Below, piece by piece: positions 10,124 through 21,316 of a stretch of DNA of 64,000 bases (positions within the stretch are counted from its first letter, which is position 1; every line of letters begins with the position of its first letter). The stretch is from Nothophaeocryptopus gaeumannii. Taxonomy: Eukaryota; Ascomycota; Dothideomycetes; Mycosphaerellales; Mycosphaerellaceae. Both the position numbers and the translations under genes were made by a program. The stretch spans positions 489,501-553,500 of the forward strand of contig JASISA010000042.1 of assembly GCA_031771865.1 (NCBI GenBank), in the 5' to 3' direction. Below the pieces are notes generated by a model. It was not told the DNA's origin. It ran no database searches and saw nothing but the letters and a program-made list of their open reading frames with translations.

Positions 10124-11507
10124 CTTGCAGAGCCGGATAGGCCAATCAATTGCGAAAGTATCTTAAAAATGTAAATGTATCGTTGGCGTTGATCTGAGCA
10201 TCGCGACTGTTTAATGTGAAGTGGCACCGGGAGGCAGTTCGACCGGCTACGGTAGCCGATCAAGGTGGTTGGGACATATCCTGCCGGAAAGACTAAGAAG
10301 ATCGCTGAGATCTTTCTCGCGAGGTCCTTTGTTTTCTAATCCGCTAGAGTAATAGATTGCGCTGATGCATACTTCGCAATAGCAGCTAAGATAGGACCTT
10401 GTTGGATATGTGACCTTTCCGAATTGGTACTGGATTAGCAACCCATCACCCTAATGGTCAGTAGAGATGTTAGGACGCTCTTTCGATGCTCCCTAGACAC
10501 CATGAAAACGAGCTTTCGATCTCATGAACAAGCGTCAACCGCCGTGTTCGTGAATTTCAAGTGTAGTATACTGATAAATATGATCTGCCTTTATTCGAGC
10601 CGACCGACTCGTGCTCATCCGCCCTGCTTTGGCGAATGCGATACCCTTGACTTCATTCTGAAGCAACTTTTGAGCTCTAGAACAGGGTCATCGGGAGAAG
10701 CGTCGTATACCGATGCTCAAAGCAGGTCTTCGGGCGTAGAAAACTTCACCTAAATCTGTTTGGCATTAAGAAAATGTCGCGTTTGTACGTTATTAGGCAG
10801 CCGTTGCCATCGATGTAGAAGCGATGTTTCCGCGAGTTGTAACAGATCGCCTCGTGGTGCGCGAAATGAGCGAAAGCATGGTATCGTGGTCCGAACAGCC
10901 ATGAGCCAGGATAACATTTGAGGAGAAGCGGTACCGAGGCAAGTCATCCTTGTGCTGTGTTCAACTACACTGTACAAGGATTGGAACGAGAGGCTCTTCC
11001 GCTTCTAGAAGCATATTGTGAGTGTCCGCAGTTGCTACCTCGCAAATCGTGTGCTGAATAATGGCAGTGGTCTTGCTGCCGGGCGGCTTGAGGGTTAGTC
11101 GGAAATACTAAGGTGGGCTTACAGTGGCCATTCGACCTCCTCAAAACGAGCAACGAGCCGCAATTTCGCAATCTTCTCCTGGAGACAGGCCTAGTGACAA
11201 CTTACGACCGTCGACCAGGCACTTTATTTCAAATATGCTTCGGGCAGCATGATGAGGTCGCTCATTTTGCAAGGCCTGTATGGAATGCGCATCTGCTCGG
11301 TCATTACGCCGAGCAAGGTCTGTAAGGATAGTGGAGTGTCGAATGGTGCTTGTGGGTATGAGGAGGCGCATCGCATTGCACTGTACTGCCTACCATCTTT
11401 AGAGGCGAGCTTTGAGACCAAGACGGCCTAATTGTTGCTACACGCTCTTTCCAATCTTTTCTTTCCGCGAAACAGTTCGCAATCCACTCGTTAGCACTCA
11501 AGTCAAA
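10124..11507. other. intergenic region between SDR and HsbA-like gene
   Basis: About 1.4 kb with only short frames and no motif recognised. It should contain the promoters of the SDR gene (leftward) and the HsbA-like gene (rightward). The bases immediately before the HsbA start (TCAAA-ATG) are purine-rich, as expected for a fungal start context. Confidence 0.4.
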
Positions 11508-12158
11508 ATGCGAGTTCTCTCCAGCACGCTATGCGTGTTGCTCGCCATGATAACCTCAGTCATGTCCGTACCGGTGGGCAAGAACGAAGAACCAAATCCC
11601 GTGGAACAAATGATCGAACGCAGAGAACTCGCCAAACGCCAAGGAGCGAACATCGTCTACGGTCTCCAGCAGGTCCAGACAGAAACGCGGCTCCTCGACT
11701 CGCAGGTCTACTCCTTCGACGGCAATCCCGTTTCAGGTGCTCTCGACGCCCTCAAGATCCAGGAACAAGCAGAACACGTGGGTCGAGCAATCGAATACGC
11801 CACTTGGTGTGCCAATGCATCGCCACCGCTCAGTGAAGACGAGTCACTCGCAGTCGCCACGCAAGTCCTCTCTCTGCGGCCGGATATTAAGGATCTCCTG
11901 TTGAACATCGCCTCGAAGAAGTACGCATTTGACAGTGTCATTATCGGCCTGTTCAGTCTTAGCGGGCAAGTCAAGAAGACATTACAGAACCAGAAGGCAC
12001 TCTCAGTGGCGCTTGGAGATGCGATCGCAAAGAAGTTGTCGTCTCCTTTCAAGCAAGCGGCGCCTCAGCTGAACGGGGAGACGGCGGACGAGTTCGATGC
12101 GGCCATCGCGGCTTTCGTTATCACCGACGGTATTCCCATTCCCGACCTTTTCGATTGA
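11508..12158 (+). CDS. HsbA-like secreted hydrophobic surface-binding protein
   Basis: A 216-residue protein with a clear signal peptide (MRVLSSTLCVLLAMITSVMS, cleavage near residue 20), a short propeptide ending in the Kex2-type dibasic site LAKR at about residues 41-44, and then an all-helical body with evenly spaced Leu/Ile/Val and few cysteines. This layout matches the HsbA / cell-wall galactomannoprotein (Mp1-like) family, whose members bind hydrophobic surfaces or lipids and may help recruit hydrolases. The start at 11508 is chosen because the signal peptide begins there; the open frame extends further upstream without one. No introns are needed. Family assignment is from fold pattern and layout, so it is moderately sure. 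Confidence 0.65.
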   Translation: MRVLSSTLCVLLAMITSVMSVPVGKNEEPNPVEQMIERRELAKRQGANIVYGLQQVQTETRLLDSQVYSFDGNPVSGALDALKIQEQAEHVGRAIEYATWCANASPPLSEDESLAVATQVLSLRPDIKDLLLNIASKKYAFDSVIIGLFSLSGQVKKTLQNQKALSVALGDAIAKKLSSPFKQAAPQLNGETADEFDAAIAAFVITDGIPIPDLFD

Positions 12159-12532
12159 GCTGGTTCTGACATTCTTCGAGGCGGCGAGGACATCGACACA
12201 AGTTGAGGGGATGGAAGAGATGGGTAGAAGGAAAGGAGGTGAACAAGTAAGGGAAGTTTGAAACATCAGCGAGGATGATACAAGTATACCAAAGCCTGTA
12301 CTCAGTGATTGAGTTACAGCATAGATGTTCTTTATGAGACTGCTGTTTGACATGTCTGTAAGCAAGGAAGCATACGCCTAATAGTATGTATCTTGCGAAG
12401 TTCTCAGAGTGGAATGCATTGGCAAGAGTTTCAGAGTATACGCCGACTAAGCGTAAGGCACACCTGCCGCCACCCAATCTCCATCTCAACGTCCCCGCCT
12501 ATATTTCTCCTTCCACATACTTTCAAAGTTAT

Positions 12533-12575
<43 letters not shown>

Positions 12576-12730
12576 GACCTAGCAAATCGATTCGGCTGCA
12601 AGAGGGTAGTAGCCTGCACGCGTACAGCTGATACTACTCGATTGCTATGTGCAGAAATATCGTCTCGCTCTCCTGCTTAGCGAGGTATCAATCGCACCGT
12701 GATTCTGGTCATGGAGGACTATGAGCTGCA
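12159..12730. other. intergenic region with a microsatellite
   Basis: No gene recognised apart from the (CA)n tract annotated separately. It separates the HsbA-like gene from the HET pseudogene. Confidence 0.4.
12534..12574. repeat. (CA)n microsatellite
   Basis: About 20 uninterrupted CA units. Frames running through it (poly-His/Thr or poly-Cys/Val) are artefacts. It survives without CpA-to-TpA change, in contrast to the RIP-affected DNA elsewhere in the window. Confidence 0.95.
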
Positions 12731-13860
12731 ATGAGACTTATCAACAGTTACACATCTATAGGCCGTTTCTAGGAGTTCCACGACATAGAGCGACCAAGCT
12801 ATGCAGTGCTGTCTCACACCTAGGGTAATAAAGAAATCAGCTATCTGGACTTTCTGTTCCTAACCAGCGACTTACCTCCCACTGCCCTCGGAATAGTCCA
12901 AGTCCTGCTCAGGAACCCCAGTCGAGGCCGAGAAGGCTTTAGAAAGGTCTAGAAATGCTGCGAGATTGCTCGAAGTCGTGGTGTGGAGTGGATTCGGGTC
13001 GATTCGGTCTGTATCGACAAGAGCAGCTCAGCGGAACTTAAGCGAAGCCATCAACTCCATGTGGAGCTAGTATCGCGACGCCGCAGACTGCTACGTCTTC
13101 ATGTCAGATGTTAGTATCGTACCAGAGACGCATTTCGATTCCAACGGCTCTCTTTAATGGAGCGAGGCATCGATACGAGCCTTCAGCGTAGCTGGATGGT
13201 TCAGTAGAGGCTGGACCCTACAGGAACTCCTTGGCCCCACCCACGTCTTATTCTTCAACAATATATGGCAGATGATCGCGGCCAAGTCTGCGATTAGAAG
13301 GCTTCTGTCGAATATCACCAACATTCCGCTGCCATTCCTAAACCAGACCTACGATCCTTTAGATAGTAAGCTCTGCAGCGCTGCTGTGAAGATGAGTTGG
13401 CTGTTAAATAGACAAGCGACAAGGACCGAAGACATGGCATAATGCATGCTTGGCCTGTTTGACGGTAAGTCGCGAGATATATGTACAAGCTACTAGCTCA
13501 CTAAGTCTTCCATACAGTGCACATGCCTCTAATCTACGGCGAAGGCAAAAAATCCTTTATGCAACTGCAGATGGAAATCATTAAGAAGCACGACGACGAT
13601 TCCATATTCGCGTGGCGAGCGCCACTGGAAAAGACAGGCTTGCTAGCTACTTGGCCCACAGCGTTCGCAGTTAGGAACTCACTCCTCGCCTTCACGAGCA
13701 CGGCGCTAACGTTTCTCGCCATTAGACTCCGGCAACATCGTACAATTCGTATTTCCGGAGGACGAAACACCTTGGTTCCCTCTAGTTATAACAAGCATAG
13801 GTCTTGAGCTGCGAGCTCGATATCAACGACATGACCCAGTCCTTCACGAACTCGACTAAC
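12731..13860 (+). pseudogene. HET (heterokaryon incompatibility) domain protein, degraded
   Basis: The HET fold is readable in pieces: MRLINSYTSIGRF, YAVLSHT, WIRVDSVCIDKSSSAEL, YRDAADCYVFMSDV, FSRGWTLQELLGPTHVLFF and, after a probable intron ending just before 13519, MPLIYGEGKKSF. These follow the usual order of the HET-E/Het-D-like domain. It is broken by TAG at 12770-12772, by TAG at 12821-12823 exactly where the conserved Trp of SHTWG should be, by TAG at 13068-13070, by a frameshift near 13045 and by TAA before CMLGLFD. HET proteins trigger cell death when incompatible hyphae fuse; this copy is dead. Most stops could come from C-to-T or G-to-A changes, which fits RIP-like decay. Confidence 0.8.
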
Positions 13861-14650
13861 GATATGGTGTGCATACAATAAGCACTGCCATTCCCACAGA
13901 GAGTACATCCACTATGGTCATTCATTGTGGTCCCTGTGCTGGCTTAAATCATCCAACAACCCAGCATTGGTCAAAGGACCGTGTGGGACGAGCTTTCGTG
14001 ATATTGATACATTGCTTCGGTGCAACTTGGCAAAGGGTGAACTGCGACGTCCAAGGATTAGCCCGAGTTTAGTGGGCTTCAATCGATATTGATAAGCGAT
14101 TGAATCGCCGTTACCTAGGTTTGAAGAGCGAGCGTAGAATCGGGCTTCAAAACTACCTGGACCCTGAAATTGGAGGGCTTGGCGGGCTTGGCATGAGGCA
14201 CCGGGCGCATTCCTTCCAACTCACGCGACACTCTGCAGTCGGATCCACACCAAATTGATAGGCACGCCGAACCGGTCATCTCTTGAAATATTTCCAAGTT
14301 TCAGCCGAAATAGTCGTGTTTTGAGCAAGATGCAGGCGTGCAAAGTGCTGTCTCTGCCAAATCCAGCCAAACTGAAGTTCGCGCTGAAAGTCACGTGATG
14401 GGTGCATCTTTCTCGACCAATCAGAATGGGTTTCTTCACGTTCCAAGTTCTCAGTAATATAGCCCTCGTGAACTCGGGGCCTCGGGCAACAAGTCGCGAA
14501 CAATTGTAGAGCCGCTCGGAGTAAGTAAGTTTTGAGCTGATACTTTGAACGTTTCTAAGAGCTGTCAGATCTCTCATCTTCGGCTAGGCAAGGCCGTTTC
14601 CGAACTATAAGACGCCTCGGGTTACTACACTGCGACTGAGAATGGCGATC
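13861..14650. other. intergenic region, nothing recognised
   Basis: Short frames only. It may include the eroded 3' end of the HET pseudogene. No RNA gene or repeat could be supported. Confidence 0.35.
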
Positions 14651-15013
14651 TTATCCGTTATTTAGCATCCGACGTTGACGAGGCAAAGATTGCCATCCTG
14701 ACTCCGCTTGAGCGAGAAGCGAACGCGAACTAATTGTCTCTGACCCTGAAGAAGTTGGGAACCGGATACCGCAAGCATACCGGAAGGCGAAGAAGAATGG
14801 AGCCCAATATTCATACCTAAAGTCCACAACAGCATGACTGAGCTCAGCATGAGGGCACTTGTCTTGAACTAGGAACGCATCGGTCGCGCCAGTGCGCACA
14901 TCTCCAAGTAGTTGAGGAAACTCTCCATGGGAAGCGAGTAGTGTGACGATGTTGTCAAGAACTTCGAGCACTGCAAGCCGGGCACGGTCGTCGAGCGCAT
15001 CAAAATCGGCCAT
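14651..15013 (-). CDS. hypothetical protein (weakly supported)
   Basis: An open frame of 120 codons from an ATG at 15011-15013 with a plausible acidic start (MADFDALDDRARLAVLEVLD) and mixed composition. I recognise no family. It would be divergent from the gene at 15107 with only about 93 bp between the two starts. That neighbour's frame extends back into this stretch without an ATG, so at most one of the two readings may be real here. Treat it as tentative. Confidence 0.25.
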   Translation of the reverse strand: MADFDALDDRARLAVLEVLDNIVTLLASHGEFPQLLGDVRTGATDAFLVQDKCPHAELSHAVVDFRYEYWAPFFFAFRYACGIRFPTSSGSETISSRSLLAQAESGWQSLPRQRRMLNNG

Positions 15014-15106
15014 GTCCACAGCAGTCGGCAAGAGCACGAGTTGACAGGGACGACGAGTGTGATACACACACCCGAGGCTACTGTCTTCGTTAAGCGACAC
15101 CTATAC

Positions 15107-16114
15107 ATGACTACATCCGTCAAGCGCAATCCTCGAGGGGGGTATTCGCTCGGTGTTATACCTATTGGTACTGGCCAAGGGCACGGCTTGGAGAGAGCGC
15201 TCGAGCTGACACGCGAAGACCGAAATGCCGTGGCTTTGGTTCTGCACAGCGACAGCCTAATGCCGGAGCGTGTTGTCGAAGTGTTTGACCAACTCAACAT
15301 CATCTTTGTGCGAAGCTTTGACGGATGGCCCTTCAGAGATTGTTCCATCATCTGGTTTGCCTTCGAAGAAGTTGTCGAAAGCGAAGAGGCACTCTTGACC
15401 GGGGGCATTGTTCGCGATGATGATAGGCCAGAGTTCATCCGCATGTACAAGGCCCATCGAGATAAGACGATCCAGGATTTCGAAAACACCAAGACCGATG
15501 ATCCCGGCCAGACCGGCTCAATGGCAGCAGAGCAGCTGGCGGCGCTGTTCAAAGCCAAGGCCGATAGAGCAAAGATAGTCGATGGTGTGTCTACTGACGA
15601 ACAGGCGCAATGCGGAGCACAGCGTGGTGTAGATGAGGATGTTGATGTGGACACGACGCCAGTCACTCTTGCTCCCACCAACCGTGAGGCAACTCCTCTG
15701 CTGACATCAACTGTTGAGCCTACCATCGACCCGACTGTCTCGAAGCCGCTCTCTCCAGATATTTCGCAGCCCGCACGTCCAGTAGCGCAGAGCTCGCATC
15801 AACAAAAGATCAGCAAAGCAGAAGCGTTGGCCACCAACGCGCAAATTCGCTTCCGGAACGGCGTGAAGGTTGGACAACGAACTCCACCAGGAAATAGATT
15901 GCCTGACACGCCACAGTCGCAAGCTAAGTCGGAAATGCAGTTACGCCTCCCACCTCTTGATTCGCCTTACACAAGAGAGGCGTCCGAGAGCAGGAGCAAG
16001 CCCGGAAGCGATGAGCGTAAGAGTGGACTAAAGCAACCGGCAACAACTGGTTCAGAAAAGGCGCCCCCTCAAGCTCGATGCGTTACGCGCAAGGACATTG
16101 ACAATACCAAGTAA
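15107..16114 (+). CDS. hypothetical protein with disordered C-terminal half
   Basis: An open frame of 335 codons from the ATG at 15107. The frame is already open from about 14941 without another ATG, so an upstream exon is possible. The first ~120 residues look globular, with alternating hydrophobic stretches such as VIPIGTGQGHGLERALEL and IIFVRSFDGWPFRDCSIIWF. The remainder is Pro/Ser/Thr/Gln-rich and probably disordered, rich in TP and SP sites. No domain is recognised. The long antisense frame here is Ser-rich and looks like a shadow. Coding status is likely; function is unknown. Confidence 0.55.
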   Translation: MTTSVKRNPRGGYSLGVIPIGTGQGHGLERALELTREDRNAVALVLHSDSLMPERVVEVFDQLNIIFVRSFDGWPFRDCSIIWFAFEEVVESEEALLTGGIVRDDDRPEFIRMYKAHRDKTIQDFENTKTDDPGQTGSMAAEQLAALFKAKADRAKIVDGVSTDEQAQCGAQRGVDEDVDVDTTPVTLAPTNREATPLLTSTVEPTIDPTVSKPLSPDISQPARPVAQSSHQQKISKAEALATNAQIRFRNGVKVGQRTPPGNRLPDTPQSQAKSEMQLRLPPLDSPYTREASESRSKPGSDERKSGLKQPATTGSEKAPPQARCVTRKDIDNTK

Positions 16115-16621
16115 GGATCCTTAGTCGCAGCAATAAGTCCAGTGGTACCGCCAGCTCATCGCAACCATCACACGATCTTCATGCTTCATCGACCCTCTTC
16201 GCCAACGCATTCGCCCCTGTGCTTCTCATCGCAATGCTTTTCCGGACAATACGTGAAGTGTGCGACTATCACGCTTAGTGCACCAATCAGCAAGCTCTGC
16301 TTCATCCAACTCAGCAACTGTTTGTGTACGGCTCTTGCACGGCACTTCGCCAGTTATCTTCTTTTCTATAACAGCATGCCTTTTGTCAAGCGATCTCCCT
16401 TGTTGACGAGTCTGCGAATGTACAGCGACTCTCTGATGGCTGAGCGAAGTCTCCGTGGTGTTGGCGTCGGTTACAGTGTCCAGAAACAATGGCAGAGGCC
16501 CCGAGGTAGAGAAATGTGTGCAGGTCTCTCCCTTATTGAGTGTGTGGACTTTGCAGAGCCATAGGTGTTCAGCTCACCACCTATATATAGTAGCCCTCAT
16601 CCATCTGCCTGTACGCCTCGT
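16115..16621. other. intergenic region
   Basis: Only short frames without motifs; it lies between two convergent genes. Nothing further seen. Confidence 0.35.
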
Positions 16622-16882
16622 TCAATTCTCAAACGTCTCTCCTGCTTCCTTCCAACCACTGCGCAGTTCGCGTTGCAGAGGGTCGTCTACCTCCAAGTAT
16701 ACATCAGCGAGACCTCTTGCGCGAGCCTCTTCCGCCTTCGCCTTTGATCTTTCCTCTTTCTCCGTCGCCTTCAAACGTTCCCTCCGAATATTTCCATGCA
16801 GAGTATTCGCTATGTAGGTGCCGCAGAGGTTTCCGGCCAATATGCTAGGCAAGGTCGCCCAGGACAATGGCGCTAGTCGCAT
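16622..16882 (-). CDS. small hypothetical protein with an N-terminal hydrophobic segment
   Basis: An 86-residue frame from the ATG at 16880-16882 (MRLAPLSWATLPSILAGNLC), with a hydrophobic or signal-anchor-like first 30 residues and then a strongly charged helix (RRERLKATEKEERSKAKAEE) likely to form a coiled coil. The pattern fits small fungal mitochondrial or ER membrane proteins, but no family can be named. The frame stays open upstream to 17116, so a longer start is possible; I prefer the internal Met because the hydrophobic segment follows it directly. Confidence 0.4.
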   Translation of the reverse strand: MRLAPLSWATLPSILAGNLCGTYIANTLHGNIRRERLKATEKEERSKAKAEEARARGLADVYLEVDDPLQRELRSGWKEAGETFEN

Positions 16883-17151
16883 GATGGTAAGAGGTGGACT
16901 ATTATCGTCTATAGGATCGTTGCTGTTTCGGCTTCTGTGATGATACGAGAGCGGCAAGAAGAAAGCTTCGTAGGTAATTTGTTGCAAGTCGGCGCGTGAA
17001 GTTGAAGGTGGAAAAGTTACGCGATGTGCCAAGCCTTTTGAAAGCGCCGTCAAAATTAGCAGGCAAACTTGATGAGACATTTCGTTCAACCGTGACTTGA
17101 CTTTATCTCGTGGCATCCACGTGAAATCCTACTATACTCGCGAAGACGGTC
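16883..17151. other. upstream region of the small gene
   Basis: No gene recognised; probably promoter DNA shared with the 3' end of the HET pseudogene that ends at 17152. Confidence 0.3.
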
Positions 17152-18399
17152 CTAGTTGATGTGGAATATCATCGTCTCCGCCTCAAGCCTCCCTTCATCT
17201 TGTAATTGCTTCACATGCTCGCCCTAGCAACTCCATTAGAAATTGATGCACCTCAAGCAAACTAAAAGAAATGAGGAGAGTCCTACCTTATTAATCCCAG
17301 GTATGTAAGCAACACCGCGGAGCTTCCAAGCATTGCCCACCTTCCTCATAATGAATGGTTCGTCTGATCCGAAGAGAATGCAGACCATATCGTTAGACTT
17401 GGTGCAATTGTGCGACAGGCCGATTCCACCGTTCCGGAGCCTGAGGAGCATATGATGGTCAAGCAAGTGGACATATTCGAGGAACGTCTCGCCGCCACCG
17501 TGACCGGCGCCTAAGTCGACAAGTGTTGATTCCAGCTCTGGTCTGGTCGGCAAGTTTCGGGCCCTTTTGAGTGAGAGAAGACACGAGGCGAAGTCTTGCG
17601 CTGCTGTGCCCCTTTCGTCCAAGTATTCTGTCGCCGCAGACACAAAGCACCTCACCATGCTTTGGACCACTTGCGGTAACCAGTTTATTTGCAGATCCCA
17701 TATGGGCTCCAAGAGATACAATTTCGTGTCAACCAGCTCGTGATCTTTGTCTGCTAGAATGGCCAAACGCAGCAAAACCTCATCGATTATATCAGCAATA
17801 ACTCCTCCGATTTGCAGCGGCCATTCGCTTGTATAGTCGAGCAGAATGTCTGGCTCGGTGTCGTTATTAGCCTTGTAAGCATCTGTACCCATAGGGAAGA
17901 CGTTTTGCACTCCTAGCTGGACTTCAAGCAGTCTTGGAACCCAAGAAGGCCAATCATTCAATTGGTCTTCTGGTAGTGGCACTAGAGTCTGTGCAACCTC
18001 CAGCCCCTCTAGACAATCCGAGGTCTCCATGACCAAGAACATAGCATCTGTGTAGCCCTCTTTGATGTCTTCTTTGTAATCCGGTGTCAAGGCTCTGACC
18101 TGTGAAGCGGCGAATCGAGTTTGCTCGATCATACCAAGCAATGCGTAGACTCTGTCCAAGGGCTCGCTGCATTGACGTCTGAAAGTGATTTGCACTAGGT
18201 CGACCATTCCGCGCACGTCACGCCAGCCGTGAACAGATCCCATGGAATTTCGAGATCTCCACATATTATGCCTTGCAAGTAGGCGCGCCCACCCGCGGGA
18301 GTAACCGCACACACACCTCAGATCACCTAGATTCAGCATTTCTCTTTATATTAGACACAACACCACTGTCATATACTATCTGCATTTCCTGATAGCCTC

Positions 18400-19414
18400 A
18401 TGAACCCCCTTCGAATCCGCGGTAAAGAGCCTGAGCAGCGTAAAAGCCAGAAACACGCGCTGCCTGCGCGTAACCAGGTGCCTCCGGACCAGATTACACA
18501 CCTCCGAGACCTCTGGGCTGAAGGTTACTCCAACCGCGGCGCTGCGCGAGTCACCAATATTGCTAGGCGCAGTGTCGACAAACTAAAGACCAATATCACC
18601 CTCTTTCACGAGCCGTACCCGACATTCGCGAAGAAAGGACCGGTCCCTAGGCTTACACCGCAGCACGAGGAGTTGGTAATCGCGTTTCTAAAGGACAAGC
18701 CTACTTCCTTCCTTGACGAGGTTGTATGGTTCATATACGACGAGTTCGACATCGCTACGACCGAATCTACAGTCTCTAGGCTTATAGCTAAGCACAAGTT
18801 CTCAAGAAAGAAGGCCCAGCGTGAAGCCTTGGAAAGAAATGAAGAGGTTCGCGATACGTGGAGGTATCTACAAAGGACAATGCCTATGAACCGAGTCTGC
18901 TGCGTGGACGAGAGCGGCTCAAACGAGCGCACCGGATGGCGCAAATACGGCTACTCGAGTTAATAGTCCATGTAAAGACAAAGGTGGATCTAAGAGGTCA
19001 AAGCGATGGTCTGTATTGCCAGCAATTACACCAACTGGATACCTTGACGACCCTTTGATATATCAAGGTTCTATTAAGCAGGTTGACTTCGAAGATTGGC
19101 TTGAATTCTTCGTTCTTAAACAACTCCAGGCAGGCACATTTCTTGTTATGGACAATGCCTCTATTCATCACAGTCTACGGGTACAACAACTACGCGAGCA
19201 ACACGATGTTATACTACGCTATCTACCTGCTTACTCGCCAGACTTCAATCCTATAGAGTTGTCTTTCAACTCGCTGAAGGCATGGATAAGGAAGCACTAC
19301 AAGGAGGCAGATGCATACGAGAACTTTGGCTGCTTTCTACAATATGCTATACAGCAGGTAGACACTGTCACTAACGCGCCTGCTTGGTTTTGGTCCTGCG
19401 GATACAAGGAATAA
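18400..19414 (+). pseudogene. Tc1-type (DD34E) transposase, frameshifted
   Basis: Starts at the ATG at 18400 with an N-terminal helix-turn-helix region (LRDLWAEGYSNRGAARVTNI) and a winged-helix-like linker (TSFLDEVVWFIYDEF), then CVDESGSNERTG holding the first catalytic Asp. The second part, in another frame, has VMDNASIHHSL (second Asp) and YSPDFNPIE (Glu); 34 residues lie between these two, so it is DD34E as in Tc1. A frameshift with stops near 18958-18966 (just after KYGYS) separates the halves. The enzyme would cut and paste the surrounding element; as it stands it is inactive. It is convergent with the accessory gene. Confidence 0.85.
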
Positions 19415-19846
19415 CATTGCTCTTACGGGATTCTATCGCTTTCTCGCCCTTCTCTTCCTATGGTCACTGGACGGGACTACGGCTCTTGTATATAACCTAG
19501 GCGTCGCAAAAATGCGCTCTGTCGGTGTAGCGCTCGACGCCAAGATTAACTGGACAAGCAACCGTCCTAACCGAAGGCCAACGGATGAGTAACTGTCGAG
19601 AAATAGAGGAAGATCGTAGAATTGTTGTCGTCCGGAGGTCTTCGGATTTTCCTCGGCGACGCTCGGAGTTACAAATCCGTATTTTTCAAAGTCGGTTTCA
19701 GCACCAATACCTATCAAGAAATAGCATACAACACTGCAATTCCATCCTGGAAAAAATATATCCTAAGTCTATGTATATACATGATCCTTAGCCTTTCTTT
19801 TCGTATCTGTATTGCGTGGCGTTGTTATACAAAAATTCACTAAAGT

Positions 19847-21316
19847 TCAAAGCCGACCCTCACGGTCATACTTCTTCATTGCACTGCGGAAATACTCCCA
19901 CTCTCCCTCCTTGAATCCAAGATCTAACCACTTTTCTAGCGTTATATTCCTATACCTCCTTAACCTGAACTCTTTATCCTCAAAGACACGCTCAATATGG
20001 TCAACATCCTCAGCCCTGTGTATCCAGAATGTCCGGAACCGCAGCCAGTCAAAGAACGAGCGCCTCTCGTCACGCGGGTCGACAAATCCACCTGTCTCTG
20101 GCTGCGAACTTCGCGGTGGACTAGACGTGGGTGTACCAGGCTCCTTCTGATGACTGTTGTATATGTTATTATGGTTGTTGATCGCCGGCACTACTGGATT
20201 GACTGCTATGGACGCCTTCGCCTTCGCACTGTAAGGATTGCCGGTTATTTGCGAGCGTACGACCTTCATCTTATGCCGCCACATCTTCCCTACGCTCACG
20301 GAGCCTGGATCGAACAAGGAGACTCCTTCACGCGCTGTCCTTAAGCCTGAGGCCCAGTCAATCAACACCTCTCTATATATGAGAGTATGATTCTCAGGGA
20401 TGTCTGTACCATTCACGTAACAGTGCTGTCCGTAGAACTGACAGTCTGGCTTATTACACCCCCAAATGCGCTTGATCTGATTGCCATAGTCGCCGTTATC
20501 TTCTTCAATGAGTCCCTCATCCTCTTGCGCTTGCGCTTGCGATAGGGCTTGTGATTGATCTTGCGTTGCTTGCACCTCTTGATCATGCTCTTGCTGACGA
20601 AGACGACGATAGTCTTCCATTTGTCTTTGCGTTGCATTGCCTCGCGCACTCGACGGTTGTACTGAACCTCTTGCAGCAGCAGTACTACGGCGTGGAGCAG
20701 GTGTGACTGGAGGCCGCTTGTCCAGCAATTGCGAAGTGAGTGTGATCTTCAAGCCCTTCTTCTTGCTTTCATGCCAATCGTCTAGCATCAAGAGGCCGTC
20801 GTGGAAGTTATCCGTTCCTTCGTTCACTACGTTGGATATGTAGACGTCCTTCTTCTGCTGACGCTCATAGGTAGCCTCTAGTCTACAATAGTCCGTGTCG
20901 TAGTTGTCGTCCGGATCATTGAAATGGAACCAATTGTTGGCCCAGTCTTCGAACTGCTGGAAGTAGAAGTTGCCATATGAGCGACGCGCTCGGGGATTCG
21001 ACTTGATACTCAGCTGCCTATTACCACAGCAAAGGGCGTATTGCAAGGTGTAGTAGTACTCGACTCGCTCACGCTCTTGCTCAGCGTCTACGTCCTCATT
21101 GTCCTCGTCAACCTCCTCCCCATCGTCCGCGCCGGGCTCACGCATACTATTCGATAGCTGATCGTCCAATTGCGACTGCTGTTCACTAGGCTCTTCATAC
21201 TCTTTAGGCTCCTTATTTTGCCGCTTCCGCCGCTTTTTGTTCACGCGCTGAGCTACAGCGCTTTCTTCGTTCTCTCGAGCTTTGCGAGAGGCCTGAGTTT
21301 TGCGCTTCGGGGCCAT
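19847..21316 (-). CDS. transposon accessory protein 1 (CCCH cluster, helical C-terminus)
   Basis: A 489-residue intact frame from the ATG at 21314-21316, starting MAPKRKTQASRKARE, a basic nuclear-localisation-like tail. An acidic stretch follows, then a block containing DDWHESKKKGLKITL near residues 175-190, a Gln-rich segment (QATQDQSQALSQAQAQ), and the cluster C287-x4-C292-x6-C299-x10-H310 with DIPENH. After a Pro/Ser linker, residues ~410-489 form a helical block (FFDWLRFRTFWIHRAEDVD, LEKWLDLGFKEGEW) reminiscent of a SAM-like fold. The same blocks occur in the proteins at 50741-52264 and 61514-63073. It lies inside transposon 1, convergent with the broken transposase. A DNA- or protein-binding role in transposition is inference only; I know of no named family. 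Confidence 0.75.
   Translation of the reverse strand: MAPKRKTQASRKARENEESAVAQRVNKKRRKRQNKEPKEYEEPSEQQSQLDDQLSNSMREPGADDGEEVDEDNEDVDAEQERERVEYYYTLQYALCCGNRQLSIKSNPRARRSYGNFYFQQFEDWANNWFHFNDPDDNYDTDYCRLEATYERQQKKDVYISNVVNEGTDNFHDGLLMLDDWHESKKKGLKITLTSQLLDKRPPVTPAPRRSTAAARGSVQPSSARGNATQRQMEDYRRLRQQEHDQEVQATQDQSQALSQAQAQEDEGLIEEDNGDYGNQIKRIWGCNKPDCQFYGQHCYVNGTDIPENHTLIYREVLIDWASGLRTAREGVSLFDPGSVSVGKMWRHKMKVVRSQITGNPYSAKAKASIAVNPVVPAINNHNNIYNSHQKEPGTPTSSPPRSSQPETGGFVDPRDERRSFFDWLRFRTFWIHRAEDVDHIERVFEDKEFRLRRYRNITLEKWLDLGFKEGEWEYFRSAMKKYDREGRL

Noticed and set aside
12386..12680. Two plus-strand frames running through the CA tract
   Set aside because: Their length is due only to the stop-free microsatellite; no conserved flanking sequence.
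14869..15726. 285-codon open frame on the minus strand
   Set aside because: Ser/Thr/Cys-rich and directly antisense to the better-composed frame at 15107-16114; it looks like a shadow of that gene.
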